From positions 1 through 64,000 of the forward strand of contig CASENM010000045.1 in assembly GCA_949289295.1 (NCBI GenBank): a stretch of DNA of 64,000 nt, in the 5' to 3' direction. Within the stretch, counting starts at the first letter, position 1. Every line of letters starts with the position of its first letter. Source of the stretch: an uncultured Bacteroides sp. (GTDB lineage Bacteria; Bacteroidota; Bacteroidia; Bacteroidales; Bacteroidaceae). The notes beneath the pieces are model-generated. The model saw only the letters and a program-made list of their open reading frames with translations. It did not search any database and was not told the origin of the DNA. A program made the position numbers and the translations under genes. Of the stretch, positions 54,095-62,707 are shown one piece after another.

Positions 54095-55348
54095 ATGGAA
54101 ATAAAGCGCGATTTATACCTAACCAAACTCATAAGAAGCATGCACAACGGAATGATAAAGGTTGTAACCGGAATCCGCCGCTGTGGAAAGTCGTATTTGC
54201 TTTTCAACCTGTTTAATGATTATCTAAAAACTCAGGGGGTAGATGACGAGCACATAATCAAAGTTGATTTGGAAGACCGTCGCAACAAAAAGTTGCGAAA
54301 CCCTGACGCTTTACTCGAATACATTGATGCCCGCATAGCAAAAGAGGGTATGCATTATGTGATGCTCGATGAGGTGCAATGGGTAGATGAGTTTGAAGAT
54401 GTATTGAACAGCTATCTAAAGATTCCCAATGTCGATGTATATGTGACAGGTAGCAACTCCAAGTTCTTGTCGAGTGATGTCATTACCGAGTTTCGAGGTC
54501 GTGGCGATGAAATAAAAGTTGCGCCCCTATCTTTTAGCGAATACTTCTCTGTATTCAATGGCTCTCGCGAGGAGGCTATGGAAGAGTATATGACCTTTGG
54601 AGGACTTCCGAAGATAGCAACTATGCAAACCAATGAAGAGAAAATGAAATATCTTCAGACGCTCTTTAAGAAAACATATATTACCGATATATTGGAGAGG
54701 TATAAAATCAAAAACGAAGAAGAGTTGGAGGAACTTATCAACATTTTAGCTTCTTCAATCGGAGGACTTATCAATCCAAACAAGCTGGTAAACACCTTCA
54801 AATCGGTAAAGAATGTTTCCATCTCTCCCAATACAGTGAGTTTCTATCTTGAAATACTGCAAGAGGTATTTATGGTAGAAAAGTCCATACGCTACGATAT
54901 TAAAGGAAAGAAATACATCGACACTCCTGCCAAATATTACTTTGCCGATTTAGGCTTGCGTAATGCCCGTATCAATTTCCGCCAACACGAAGTTACTCAC
55001 CTAATGGAGAATCTTATTTATAATGAGCTTCGTATTCGTGAATTATTGGTTGATGTGGGTGTCGTAGTGGTAAATACCAAAAATGAAGAGGGCAAGAGCC
55101 AACGCAAACAGTTAGAGGTCGATTTTGTATGTAACGAAGGCAGTAAGCGTTGCTATATACAATCAGCTTTACGATTACCAAACGAAGAGAAACGGGAACA
55201 GGAATTACGTTCGTTAATGAATATATCGGATAATTTCCAGAAGTTTGTAATCACCGAAGACCCGATAAAACGCTACCAAGACGAAAACGGAATAGTATTT
55301 ATGAACATTTATGAGTTCCTGCTCGATAAAGAAAGTTTAAAAATTTAA
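54095..55348 (+). CDS. AAA_14/DUF4143 ATPase
   Basis: 417 residues from ATG 54095 (MEIKRDLYLTKLIRSM; an in-frame ATG at 54062 is also possible). Walker A GIRRCGKSYLLF, Walker B-like YVMLDEVQWV, the sensor TGSNSKFLSS and the arginine-rich EFRGRGDEI place it in the AAA_14 family, with a DUF4143 C-terminal domain (about 200-350; YFADLGLRNARI, HLMENLIYNEL, VDFVCNEGSKRCYIQ, resembling a restriction-nuclease-like fold). The family is widespread and mobile in Bacteroidetes; cellular role unknown. It reads opposite to both neighbours in an AT-rich islet, and a truncated glycosyltransferase lies just beyond it, so it was probably inserted here. Confidence 0.85.
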   Translation: MEIKRDLYLTKLIRSMHNGMIKVVTGIRRCGKSYLLFNLFNDYLKTQGVDDEHIIKVDLEDRRNKKLRNPDALLEYIDARIAKEGMHYVMLDEVQWVDEFEDVLNSYLKIPNVDVYVTGSNSKFLSSDVITEFRGRGDEIKVAPLSFSEYFSVFNGSREEAMEEYMTFGGLPKIATMQTNEEKMKYLQTLFKKTYITDILERYKIKNEEELEELINILASSIGGLINPNKLVNTFKSVKNVSISPNTVSFYLEILQEVFMVEKSIRYDIKGKKYIDTPAKYYFADLGLRNARINFRQHEVTHLMENLIYNELRIRELLVDVGVVVVNTKNEEGKSQRKQLEVDFVCNEGSKRCYIQSALRLPNEEKREQELRSLMNISDNFQKFVITEDPIKRYQDENGIVFMNIYEFLLDKESLKI

Positions 55349-55433
55349 GCCAATGATAAGAAACAATGGTATAAATAGCCCATTCAAAAAATTTATTACA
55401 CTCTTGTACTACAAGAGTTGTTTAAGAGTATTT

Positions 55434-55664
55434 TTAATTGTAGCCGGCAATGCCACGTCTGGTTCCTATCCAGTTATCAGATACCTCCATCACTGTAGAT
55501 TGGGGATACTGTTGTGTTATCGGATTGATATTCAGTCCTTCCGGCTTCAGGAAAACGATGGGATGTGTAGCTAACTGGCGCATGTTGTTGGCCAATGCGG
55601 CATTTTCCCACTGGTTCAATGTCGTTTTGTAGATGGGTATGATGACTTTAACTGTGGTTCTCAT
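55434..55664 (-). pseudogene. Truncated DUF5672-type glycosyltransferase (N-terminal remnant)
   Basis: 76 codons from ATG 55664 (MRTTVKVIIPIYKTTLNQW) end at TAA directly after ...TRRGIAGYN. That segment is the N-terminus of a DUF5672 glycosyltransferase, whose family normally continues with the MMLS-type and donor-binding regions for about 200 more residues. Everything after codon 76 is missing, and the break abuts the DUF4143 gene. It is read on the same strand as the GT8 and Caps_synth genes and may once have headed that operon. Non-functional as a transferase. Confidence 0.75.
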
Positions 55665-55733
55665 ACTTTTTCTTGCTTTTTGTTGCGGGCAATTCATTTC
55701 TGCAAAAAAAGAAGTTTGTTGGAATAAAAGCGT

Positions 55734-55741
55734 TATTTTTG
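55734..55741 (+). promoter_or_regulatory. -7 box for the GT90 gene
   Basis: TATTTTTG 30 bases before ATG 55772. The longer frame from 55673 would contain it. Confidence 0.5.
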
Positions 55742-55771
55742 TACAGAAAATATAATAACTCTTTTTTCAAG

Positions 55772-56782
55772 ATGGCTGACAGTTTTTTTTATCGGATTCG
55801 TAGTGGAAAGCCTATTAAATTTCTTAATTTCCTTGAGAAGTTCTTAGGTTTGGCTATTCCAGACATATATTATCGTTCTCGTCGGGAAAAGAAACTGACG
55901 GAAGCACGTCTCCGTCCGGATTATGATTATATGTTACAGCGTGTGAATTATTATATCCGTATCCGTAACTCCTGGAAAATTTCTGGGCGAGATAATCTGA
56001 CACGTAGCAGAAGCTGGATTCATTATACGGGTGCTGTCGGGAATTACCGGAGGAAGATGTTCCACACGGCTTATTATTTCGACCAGCATGACGTGACACG
56101 CTGGTTCCCTCCGCACTTGCGCTGGAATTTCTGTCCGGGTGATGTCTATTTCACTCCCGAAGTGCCTGCTGTAGTGAAAAGCCGTCTGCTGGCAGCTGAC
56201 AATCAGAACTCCGTGGTGTTGAAGTTGGACAAGTTGCGTCATTTCATGTATGTGCATGATACTAAACCTTTCCGTGAAAAAAAAGATTGTGCTATTTTCC
56301 GTGGAAAAATCCGTCAGAGCCGTTTACGGACTTTATTTCTGCAGAAATTTTTCGGGCATCCGATGTGCGATTGCGGAGTGGTCGGAAGGAACGAGGGATG
56401 CCCTGACGAATGGATGACGGAGAAAAAGACAATCCGCGAGCATTTGGACTATAAGTTTATTATTGCGTTGGAAGGGAATGATGTGGCCTCCAATTTGAAA
56501 TGGGTTATGTCGTCCAATTCGTTGGCGGTCATGACGCGTCCTACATGTGAAACATGGTTCATGGAAGGTACACTGATACCGGATTATCATTATGTGGAAG
56601 TGAAAGAAGATTTCTCGGATTTTGAGGAGAAACTCCGTTATTATATCAATCATCCGGAGAAGGCAGAAGAGATAATTCGTCATGCCCATGAATATGTAGA
56701 CCAGTTCCGTAACGATGAACGTGAAGAATTGTTGCAACTGATGGTGATGGAGCGTTATTTTGAACTGAGCGGACAACTTTAA
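55772..56782 (+). CDS. GT90 (LpsA/CAP10-like) glycosyltransferase
   Basis: 336 residues from ATG 55772 (MADSFFYRIRSGK), which follows the promoter box. Resembles the GT90 group (LpsA, CAP10): VYFTPEVPAVVKSR, KDCAIFRGKIRQSR, LDYKFIIALEGNDVASNLKWVMSSNS and ETWFMEGTLIPDYHYVEV are the family's acceptor and donor segments. LpsA of Haemophilus and relatives add a hexose to the lipopolysaccharide inner core. It is the first gene of a plus-strand operon with the ArnT-like, GtrA and GT2 genes (8-base gap to the next). Confidence 0.88.
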   Translation: MADSFFYRIRSGKPIKFLNFLEKFLGLAIPDIYYRSRREKKLTEARLRPDYDYMLQRVNYYIRIRNSWKISGRDNLTRSRSWIHYTGAVGNYRRKMFHTAYYFDQHDVTRWFPPHLRWNFCPGDVYFTPEVPAVVKSRLLAADNQNSVVLKLDKLRHFMYVHDTKPFREKKDCAIFRGKIRQSRLRTLFLQKFFGHPMCDCGVVGRNEGCPDEWMTEKKTIREHLDYKFIIALEGNDVASNLKWVMSSNSLAVMTRPTCETWFMEGTLIPDYHYVEVKEDFSDFEEKLRYYINHPEKAEEIIRHAHEYVDQFRNDEREELLQLMVMERYFELSGQL

Positions 56783-56790
56783 TTACAGCA

Positions 56791-58509
56791 ATGAAAATGT
56801 ACAGGCAGGATAAGTATGTATGGATTTTGACAGCGGTATGTATCGTGTCGCTGTTCCTTTTTCTGGGAGAAGCCCTGTTCAATACACGGGGCGAGCCGCG
56901 TGAGGCAGTTGTGGCCCTTTCGATGCTGGAGAAAGGCAATTGGATTCTTCCCGTCAACAATGGAGTAGACATGGCCTATAAGCCGCCTTTGTTTCACTGG
57001 TGTATCGCCCTGGCCTCCGCGGTGGTCGGACAAGTCACGGAGTATACCTCACGTATGCCGTCGGCTCTTGCCTTGGCGGTCATGGTATTGGCAGGCTATG
57101 CGTTCTATGCCAAGCGGCGTGGACGCGAGGTGGCTTTTGTCATGGCGTTGCTTACGCTGACTAATTTTGAGGTACATCGTGCCGGAACCAACTGCCGGGT
57201 GGACATGCTTTTGTCCGCATTGATGGTGCTGGCTCTCTACCAGCTTTACCGTTGGGGAGAGAAACGTATGCAAGGCGTGCCTTGGACCGGGATTCTCTGT
57301 CTGAGCGGTGCTTTTCTTACGAAAGGTCCGGTGGGTATGGTGTTGCCTTGCCTGGTGGTGGCCGTATTCCTGTGGATACGCGGTGTCGGTTTCTGGAAGA
57401 TTTTTGTCCGCTTCCTGGGAGTGGCACTGGCCTCGTGCGTGCTTCCGTTTGTCTGGTATGTGGCGGCATGGCGTCAGGGAGGCGACGAATTCCTTCAACT
57501 GGTGTTGGAAGAGAACGTGTTGCGTTTTCTCGGCAAGATGAGCTATGAATCGCATGAAAATCCGGCGTGGTACAATGTGATGACTGTCGTGGCAGGATAT
57601 GTGCCGTACACCTTGCTGGCGCTGATTTCCCTGTTTTGCTTGAAATATAAGAAAATACGGACGAATCCAAGCCAATGGTGGCCGCGTTTCCGCGACTATA
57701 TCCGGGGGATGGATGATGCGCGCCTGTTTTCCTTGCTCAGCATCGCGGTTATTTTTGTGTTTTATTGCATACCGAAGAGCAAGCGCAGTGTGTATCTGCT
57801 GCCCATTTATCCGTTTATCGCTTATTTTCTGGCGGAATATATCCTTTATCTGATACGTGTCCGTCCGGTTGCGGTCAAGATATTTGCCGGCGTAATGGCG
57901 ACCTTGTCCATGCTGTTGTTGGTCGTGTTCGTGGCTCTCCGTCTTGGAGTAGTGCCCGAAACGATATTCTCGGGCCGGCACGCGGCGGAGAACATCGCTT
58001 TCATGCGTGCGCTCGAGACCGTGCCGCTTGATGTGACCTCTACCTTGGTTGTCGGCCTGATGGTGCTTGTGTCGGTGGCATGTTTCTCCATGCTCAGGCG
58101 GACGGACTTCAGGCAAGGACATTATATGGCGGTTGCCGTCGTCTTTACAGTGTTCCTGTCGCTCGACGGTTTGTTCACTCCCACGGTACTCAATGTAAAG
58201 TCCGACAAGCCGGTGGCCGACCGCATTGCGGAGATTGTTCCTCAAGGGCAGATTTATTCATATCACGTAAATGAGGTAAAAGGCAACCCGATGCGGAAAT
58301 TCACCGTCAATTTCTATTTGGGAGACCGTATAGTGCCGTTTGATGTCTACATGCCGACGGACGGATACCTGGTGGCCAATCCTGAGGAGGTGGAGGCATT
58401 TGTGAAGGAAAATACAGACTATCAGCTGAATGAGGTGTTCGACAGCGGTCACCGCAGTTGTGATGACCGGAAAGTCCTCCATCTGTATCAGTTCAGAAAG
58501 GCAGAGTGA
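56791..58509 (+). CDS. ArnT/PMT-like polyprenyl-phosphate glycosyltransferase
   Basis: 572 residues with about 11-12 hydrophobic helices. Integral inner-membrane GT-C enzyme that takes sugar from a polyprenyl-phosphate donor on the periplasmic side. The first loop has the catalytic GEPREA and the following DMAYKPPLFHW typical of ArnT and related GT39/GT83 enzymes; a C-terminal soluble domain (about 460-572) follows. ArnT moves 4-amino-arabinose to lipid A, but related proteins use other sugars. The two genes after it encode a GtrA flippase and a polyprenyl-phosphate glycosyltransferase, so all parts of a lipid-linked sugar pathway are present. Its stop overlaps the next start (TGATG). Confidence 0.88.
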   Translation: MKMYRQDKYVWILTAVCIVSLFLFLGEALFNTRGEPREAVVALSMLEKGNWILPVNNGVDMAYKPPLFHWCIALASAVVGQVTEYTSRMPSALALAVMVLAGYAFYAKRRGREVAFVMALLTLTNFEVHRAGTNCRVDMLLSALMVLALYQLYRWGEKRMQGVPWTGILCLSGAFLTKGPVGMVLPCLVVAVFLWIRGVGFWKIFVRFLGVALASCVLPFVWYVAAWRQGGDEFLQLVLEENVLRFLGKMSYESHENPAWYNVMTVVAGYVPYTLLALISLFCLKYKKIRTNPSQWWPRFRDYIRGMDDARLFSLLSIAVIFVFYCIPKSKRSVYLLPIYPFIAYFLAEYILYLIRVRPVAVKIFAGVMATLSMLLLVVFVALRLGVVPETIFSGRHAAENIAFMRALETVPLDVTSTLVVGLMVLVSVACFSMLRRTDFRQGHYMAVAVVFTVFLSLDGLFTPTVLNVKSDKPVADRIAEIVPQGQIYSYHVNEVKGNPMRKFTVNFYLGDRIVPFDVYMPTDGYLVANPEEVEAFVKENTDYQLNEVFDSGHRSCDDRKVLHLYQFRKAE

Positions 58510-58889
58510 TGGAACGCAAACGATTGTATGGCGAGATTCTCCGTTTCGGCATTGTCGGCATATCGGCTACGGCGTTGCATTACGGAATCTATTTTTTGTT
58601 GCAACGCCTCATCAATGTGAATGTGGCATACACGATAGGGTATGTATTGTCTTTTATCGCCAACTTTTATGCCACTTCCTATTTCACTTTCGGCACTTCC
58701 CCTTCATGGAAGAAGCTGTTCGGAATGGGAGCGGCGCATGGAGTGAACTATCTGCTCCATATCGTGCTGCTGAACCTGTTCTTGTGGCTGGGCGTGCCGA
58801 AGGTGTGGGCGCCGTTTCCGGTGTTTTCCATCGCCATTCCCGTGAATTTCCTGCTTGTACGCTTTGTGTTCAAGCATAAAAATATGTGA
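58509..58889 (+). CDS. GtrA family membrane protein (polyprenyl-phosphate-sugar flippase)
   Basis: 126 residues from ATG 58509, overlapping the preceding stop. Four hydrophobic helices with GtrA hallmarks FGIVGISATALHYGIYFLL, FIANFYATSYFTF and a final VNFLLVRFVFKHK. GtrA proteins flip polyprenyl-phosphate-linked sugars to the periplasmic leaflet. It sits between the acceptor transferase and the synthase that makes such a donor, and ends four bases before the synthase start. Confidence 0.9.
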   Translation: MERKRLYGEILRFGIVGISATALHYGIYFLLQRLINVNVAYTIGYVLSFIANFYATSYFTFGTSPSWKKLFGMGAAHGVNYLLHIVLLNLFLWLGVPKVWAPFPVFSIAIPVNFLLVRFVFKHKNM

Positions 58890-58893
58890 TGTT

Positions 58894-59838
58894 ATGAAAC
58901 TGATGATTGTGGTACCCTGTTATAACGAGGAAGCGGTGTTGCCTGAGACGACCTCGCAACTGATTCATGTGGTTGGGGCGTTGAAAGAGAAAGGCAGCAT
59001 TGACGAAGGGGATATTCTGTATGTGGATGATGGGAGCAAAGACCGTACCTGGGAGTTGATTGAATCGCTCTCCAGACAGAATGCACATGTGACAGGAATA
59101 AAACTGGCGCATAATGTGGGTCACCAGCAGGCCCTCTGGGCCGGTCTGGAATGGGCCTCCGCCCATGCTGATGTGGCTATTTCCATTGACGCAGACCTGC
59201 AGGACGATGTGGAAGCCATCTATCCGATGGTGGACTATTTCAATAAAGGCATCGATGTGGTGTATGGCGTGCGTAAGGAGCGGACGACCGACACGTTTTT
59301 CAAGAAGAACACAGCCCTGGCTTTCTATCGCCTGATGCGTGGGTTAGGGGGTGACATCGTATACAATCACGCCGATTTCCGCCTGATGAGTCGCCGTGCG
59401 TTGCAGGCGTTGGTTTCTTTCCCCGAGCGTAACCTGTTTCTGAGGGGGATGGTATCATCGTTGGGATTTCCTTCGGCGATGGTCTATTATGACCGGAAAG
59501 AACGGTTTGCAGGTGAATCGAAATATCCTTTCAGCAAGATGCTCAGTTTTGCGATGGACGGAATCACTTCGTTTTCGGTGCGTCCGTTGCGCTATATCGC
59601 CTATCTGGGCATGTTGTTTATGCTGATTGCCGTGCTGGCCATTATCTATGGCATCTGTTCGTATGTCGACGGACAGGCGTTGCCGGGATGGACTTCCCTT
59701 ATCGTTTCCGTGTGGTTTATCGGAGGGGCCATTTTGTTGGCTTGCGGAATCATCGGAGAATATGTCGGCAAGATTTATAAGGAGGTGAAACGCCGTCCGC
59801 GTTATTTTGTGGAAAAGAGTGTGAATCTGGAAGAATAA
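58894..59838 (+). CDS. Polyprenyl-phosphate glycosyltransferase (GtrB/ArnC-like GT2)
   Basis: 314 residues from ATG 58894 (MKLMIVVPCYNEEAV). GT2 with the DPM1/ArnC/GtrB layout: VDDGSKDRTWE, ISIDADLQDDVEAI (DxD near residue 102), NHADFRLMSRRAL, ERFAGESKYPFSKM and two C-terminal transmembrane helices (YIAYLGMLFMLIAVLAIIYG and WTSLIVSVWFIGGAILLACG). It attaches a sugar to polyprenyl phosphate on the cytosolic side, for flipping by GtrA and transfer by the ArnT-like protein. Last gene of the operon, followed by inverted repeat B2. Confidence 0.9.
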   Translation: MKLMIVVPCYNEEAVLPETTSQLIHVVGALKEKGSIDEGDILYVDDGSKDRTWELIESLSRQNAHVTGIKLAHNVGHQQALWAGLEWASAHADVAISIDADLQDDVEAIYPMVDYFNKGIDVVYGVRKERTTDTFFKKNTALAFYRLMRGLGGDIVYNHADFRLMSRRALQALVSFPERNLFLRGMVSSLGFPSAMVYYDRKERFAGESKYPFSKMLSFAMDGITSFSVRPLRYIAYLGMLFMLIAVLAIIYGICSYVDGQALPGWTSLIVSVWFIGGAILLACGIIGEYVGKIYKEVKRRPRYFVEKSVNLEE

Positions 59839-59869
59839 ATCACATATTAAACAGCTGTTAAAAACAATG

Positions 59870-59969
59870 GAGGCTGTCTCAAAATACAAATCAGCTTTCA
59901 TTTTGTCATCCTGAACGCAGTGAAGGATGACATTGCTTTTTGATAATTGATTCTTATTGAGACAGCCTC
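59870..59969. terminator. GGCTGTCTCAAAA-type inverted repeat B2
   Basis: Outer arms GAGGCTGTCTCAAAA (59870 on) and TTGAGACAGCCTC (to 59969) enclose the CTTTCATTTTG segment shared with copy B1 and an inner hairpin TCATCCTGAACGCAGTG/AAGGATGA. Located between convergent genes; probable bidirectional terminator. Confidence 0.75.
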
Positions 59970-59996
59970 AAATGCTTGCGGCTGCTTTGCGGAGCT

Positions 59997-61799
59997 TTAG
60001 TTCTTGTTGGCGCGCTTGCGTTCAGTCTCGTCAAGGATGACCTTGCGCATGCGCATGCTCTTCGGAGTCACTTCCACGTATTCATCTTCCTTGATATATT
60101 CCAGTGCCTCCTCCAACGAGAAGATGACCGGCGGAATGATACGCGCCTTCTCATCCGATCCGGAAGCACGCATGTTAGTCAGTTTCTTCGACTTGGTCAC
60201 ATTGATTACCAGGTCGTTCTCGTGTACATGCTCGCCTACCACCTGTCCGGCATATACTTCTTCCTGCGGGTAGATAAAGAAGCGTCCGCGGTCCTGAAGC
60301 TTGTCGATGGCGTATGCGAAGGCTGTTCCGCTTTCCATGGCAATCATGGAGCCGTTGGTGCGGCGTGGGATGTCACCCTTATAAGGCTGGTATTCCTTGA
60401 AGCGGTGAGCCATGATGGCTTCTCCCTGAGAAGCGGTCAACACGTTGGTACGCAGACCGATGATGCCTCGTGAAGGGATATTGAATTCGATGTTCACACG
60501 GTCGCCCTGGGTTTCCATTGATACCATTTCTCCCTTGCGGCGCGTTACCATATCAATCATTTTGCTGGCAAACTCTTCGGGCACGCTGATGGTCAGCTCT
60601 TCGATCGGCTCACATTTTTGTCCGTCGATTTCCTTGAAGATAACCTGCGGCTGGCCTACCTGAAGCTCATAGCCTTCGCGGCGCATGGTCTCGATCAGTA
60701 CGGACAGGTGAAGCACACCGCGTCCGGAAACAATCCATTTTCCGTCCTCGTTCTCTGTCTTGCGCACGCGCAGGGCCAGATTCTTGTCGAGTTCCTTCAT
60801 CAGACGGTCGTGTATGTGGCGTGAGGTGACATATTTGCCTTCCTTGCCGAAGAACGGAGAGTCGTTGATGGTGAACAGCATGCTCATGGTCGGTTCGTCG
60901 ATGGCGATTGGCGGCAGCGGTTCCGGATTCTCGAAGTCGCAGATCGTGTCGCCGATTTCGAATCCTTCGATACCGATTACGGCACAGATGTCGCCGGACG
61001 ATACGGATTCCACTTTCTTGCGTCCCAGTCCTTCAAACGTATGCACTTCCTTGATTTTCGACTTGAGCATGCGCCCGTCACGCTTGGCCAGCGTGATGTT
61101 CATGCCTTCACTGATGGTTCCGCGGTGTACACGTCCCACGGCGATACGTCCCGTATAAGAAGAGTAGTCGAGTGAGGTGATGAGCATCTGTGGGGTTCCT
61201 TCCAGCTGTTGCGGAGCCGGGATGTATTTCACGATGGCATCGAGCAACGGTGTGATGGTGCCTGTAGGGGTTTTCCAGTCCTCACCCATCCAGTTGTTTT
61301 TGGCCGAGCCATAGATTACGGGGAAGTCAAGCTGGTCTTCCGTGGCGTTGAGACTGAACATCAGGTCGAACACCATTTCATACACTTCTTCCGGACGGCA
61401 GTTGGGCTTGTCCACCTTGTTGACCACCACAATCGGTTTCAATCCGATCTGCAGGGCTTTCTGGAGCACGAAACGTGTCTGGGGCATCGGACCCTCGAAG
61501 GCATCCACCAGCAGGATACATCCGTCGGCCATGTTCAGCACGCGTTCCACCTCTCCGCCGAAGTCGGCATGTCCCGGAGTATCGATGATGTTGATTTTCG
61601 TACCTTTGTAGTTGATTGAAACGTTTTTCGAGAGGATGGTGATACCTCTTTCACGTTCCAGGTCGTTGTTATCCAAAACCAGTTCACCGTTGGTCTGGTC
61701 ATTGCGGAACAGGTGTCCCGCGAGCATCATTTTATCCACCAGCGTTGTCTTGCCATGGTCAACGTGGGCGATGATGGCAATGTTTCTAATGTCTTGCAT
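59997..61799 (-). CDS. typA: Translational GTPase TypA/BipA
   Basis: 600 residues from ATG 61799 (MQDIRNIAIIAHVDHGKTTL), placed downstream of the promoter box at 61821. GTPase domain with G1 AHVDHGKT (about 9-16), G3 DTPGHADFGG, G4 NKVDKP, then EF-G-like domains II, III and V and the BipA-specific C-terminal region (EMVSMETQGDRVNIEFNIPSRG, FIYPQEEVYAGQVVGEH). TypA binds ribosomes and helps 50S assembly and stress or low-temperature growth. Length is typical. Confidence 0.97.
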   Translation of the reverse strand: MQDIRNIAIIAHVDHGKTTLVDKMMLAGHLFRNDQTNGELVLDNNDLERERGITILSKNVSINYKGTKINIIDTPGHADFGGEVERVLNMADGCILLVDAFEGPMPQTRFVLQKALQIGLKPIVVVNKVDKPNCRPEEVYEMVFDLMFSLNATEDQLDFPVIYGSAKNNWMGEDWKTPTGTITPLLDAIVKYIPAPQQLEGTPQMLITSLDYSSYTGRIAVGRVHRGTISEGMNITLAKRDGRMLKSKIKEVHTFEGLGRKKVESVSSGDICAVIGIEGFEIGDTICDFENPEPLPPIAIDEPTMSMLFTINDSPFFGKEGKYVTSRHIHDRLMKELDKNLALRVRKTENEDGKWIVSGRGVLHLSVLIETMRREGYELQVGQPQVIFKEIDGQKCEPIEELTISVPEEFASKMIDMVTRRKGEMVSMETQGDRVNIEFNIPSRGIIGLRTNVLTASQGEAIMAHRFKEYQPYKGDIPRRTNGSMIAMESGTAFAYAIDKLQDRGRFFIYPQEEVYAGQVVGEHVHENDLVINVTKSKKLTNMRASGSDEKARIIPPVIFSLEEALEYIKEDEYVEVTPKSMRMRKVILDETERKRANKN

Positions 61800-61820
61800 A
61801 CTATACCTATTATTTGCGTG

Positions 61821-61828
61821 CAAAGTTA
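61821..61828 (-). promoter_or_regulatory. -7 box for typA
   Basis: Minus-strand TAACTTTG (CAAAGTTA) 21 bases before the start; back to back with the rpsO promoter. Confidence 0.65.
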
Positions 61829-61872
61829 CTACTTTTTTCGGAAAAACACATTGTTGTTTAAAAGATTATCCT

Positions 61873-61880
61873 TACCTTTG
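61873..61880 (+). promoter_or_regulatory. -7 box for rpsO
   Basis: TACCTTTG 41 bases before ATG 61922, followed by an AT-rich leader. Confidence 0.7.
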
Positions 61881-61921
61881 CAACCGCAAATCGAATTTAT
61901 AAATAATTTAAAGTCAAAACT

Positions 61922-62191
61922 ATGTATTTAGACGCAGCAAAAAAACAAGAAATCTTTGAAAAGTACGGAAAGTCTAACACTGATACTGGCTCGGCTGAAG
62001 CGCAGATAGCATTGTTTTCATACCGTATTTCTCACTTGACGGAGCACCTCAAACTCCACAAAAAAGATTATACGACTGCAAGATCTTTGACTAAGCTGGT
62101 AGGTAAGCGCCGTGCGCTTCTCGACTACCTGAAGGACCGCGATATCGAAAGATACCGTGCCATCGTAAAAGCGCTTGGTCTGCGTAAGTAA
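61922..62191 (+). CDS. rpsO: 30S ribosomal protein S15
   Basis: 89 residues. Four-helix ribosomal protein; S15 signature SAEAQIALFSYRISHLTEHLKLHKKDYTTARSL and LVGKRRALLDYLKDRD. Binds 16S rRNA in the central domain and organises the platform of the small subunit. Monocistronic, with its own promoter and a strong terminator after the stop. Confidence 0.98.
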   Translation: MYLDAAKKQEIFEKYGKSNTDTGSAEAQIALFSYRISHLTEHLKLHKKDYTTARSLTKLVGKRRALLDYLKDRDIERYRAIVKALGLRK

Positions 62192-62218
62192 TTTGTTGCT
62201 TACTGCACACGGAACAGA

Positions 62219-62265
62219 GCCGGGCCGTCTTCCTTGCAACAAGGAAAGGCGGCCCGGCTTTTATT
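62219..62265 (+). terminator. Terminator of rpsO
   Basis: Stem GCCGGGCCG (62219-62227) with CGGCCCGGC (62250-62258) and an inner TCCTTG/CAAGGA pair, followed by TTTTATT. The remaining bases to the tRNA hold nothing I can name. Confidence 0.9.
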
Positions 62266-62458
62266 GGATTTACTTCTATTTGGAAAGAAACGGACAATTG
62301 TCCGGTCAGAAGAACACGGACTTTCAGTATGTCACTGATTACAGGTTGGGAAGGCATTTTTTTGTTATGGTTAATCTTTATCCGGACAAGAAACACTATA
62401 CAGACAACTCCTGCCGGTCGCTCCCGTTGTCCATGTATGCCGTATATTTTTCAAGAAG

Positions 62459-62530
62459 TAGCTCCGAGGGGAATCGAACCCCTATCTAAAGTTTAGGAAA
62501 CTCTTGTTCTATCCGTTGAACTACAGAGCC
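62459..62530 (-). tRNA. tRNA-Arg (anticodon CCT)
   Basis: 72 bases on the minus strand. Acceptor stem GGCTCTG with CGGAGCT (one G-U), D-arm GTTCAACGGATAGAAC, anticodon stem AGAGT/ACTTT around loop TTCCTAA giving anticodon CCT, and T-arm GGGGTTCGAATCCCC. It reads AGG codons. A TACCTTTG promoter box (plus strand CAAAGGTA at 62537-62544) lies just upstream. CCA is not encoded. Confidence 0.93.
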
Positions 62531-62707
62531 TTTTTGCAAAGGTACATCTTTTTGCCGACATACACCTAATTTTTAGGCAAAAAAACTTACCATGCGTCAA
62601 TCTGTCATTTATTCATGAAAATATCTTGCTTTTTATTTTGTTTTCTACCGAAACTTCGCCAATTTTGTAGCCGCTTGATAGTGCAAACTTTAAAAACGAA
62701 ATATATT

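Noticed and set aside
57049..58245. 398-residue open frame antisense to the ArnT-like gene
   Set aside because: Highly His/Arg-rich composition typical of antisense shadows of membrane proteins.
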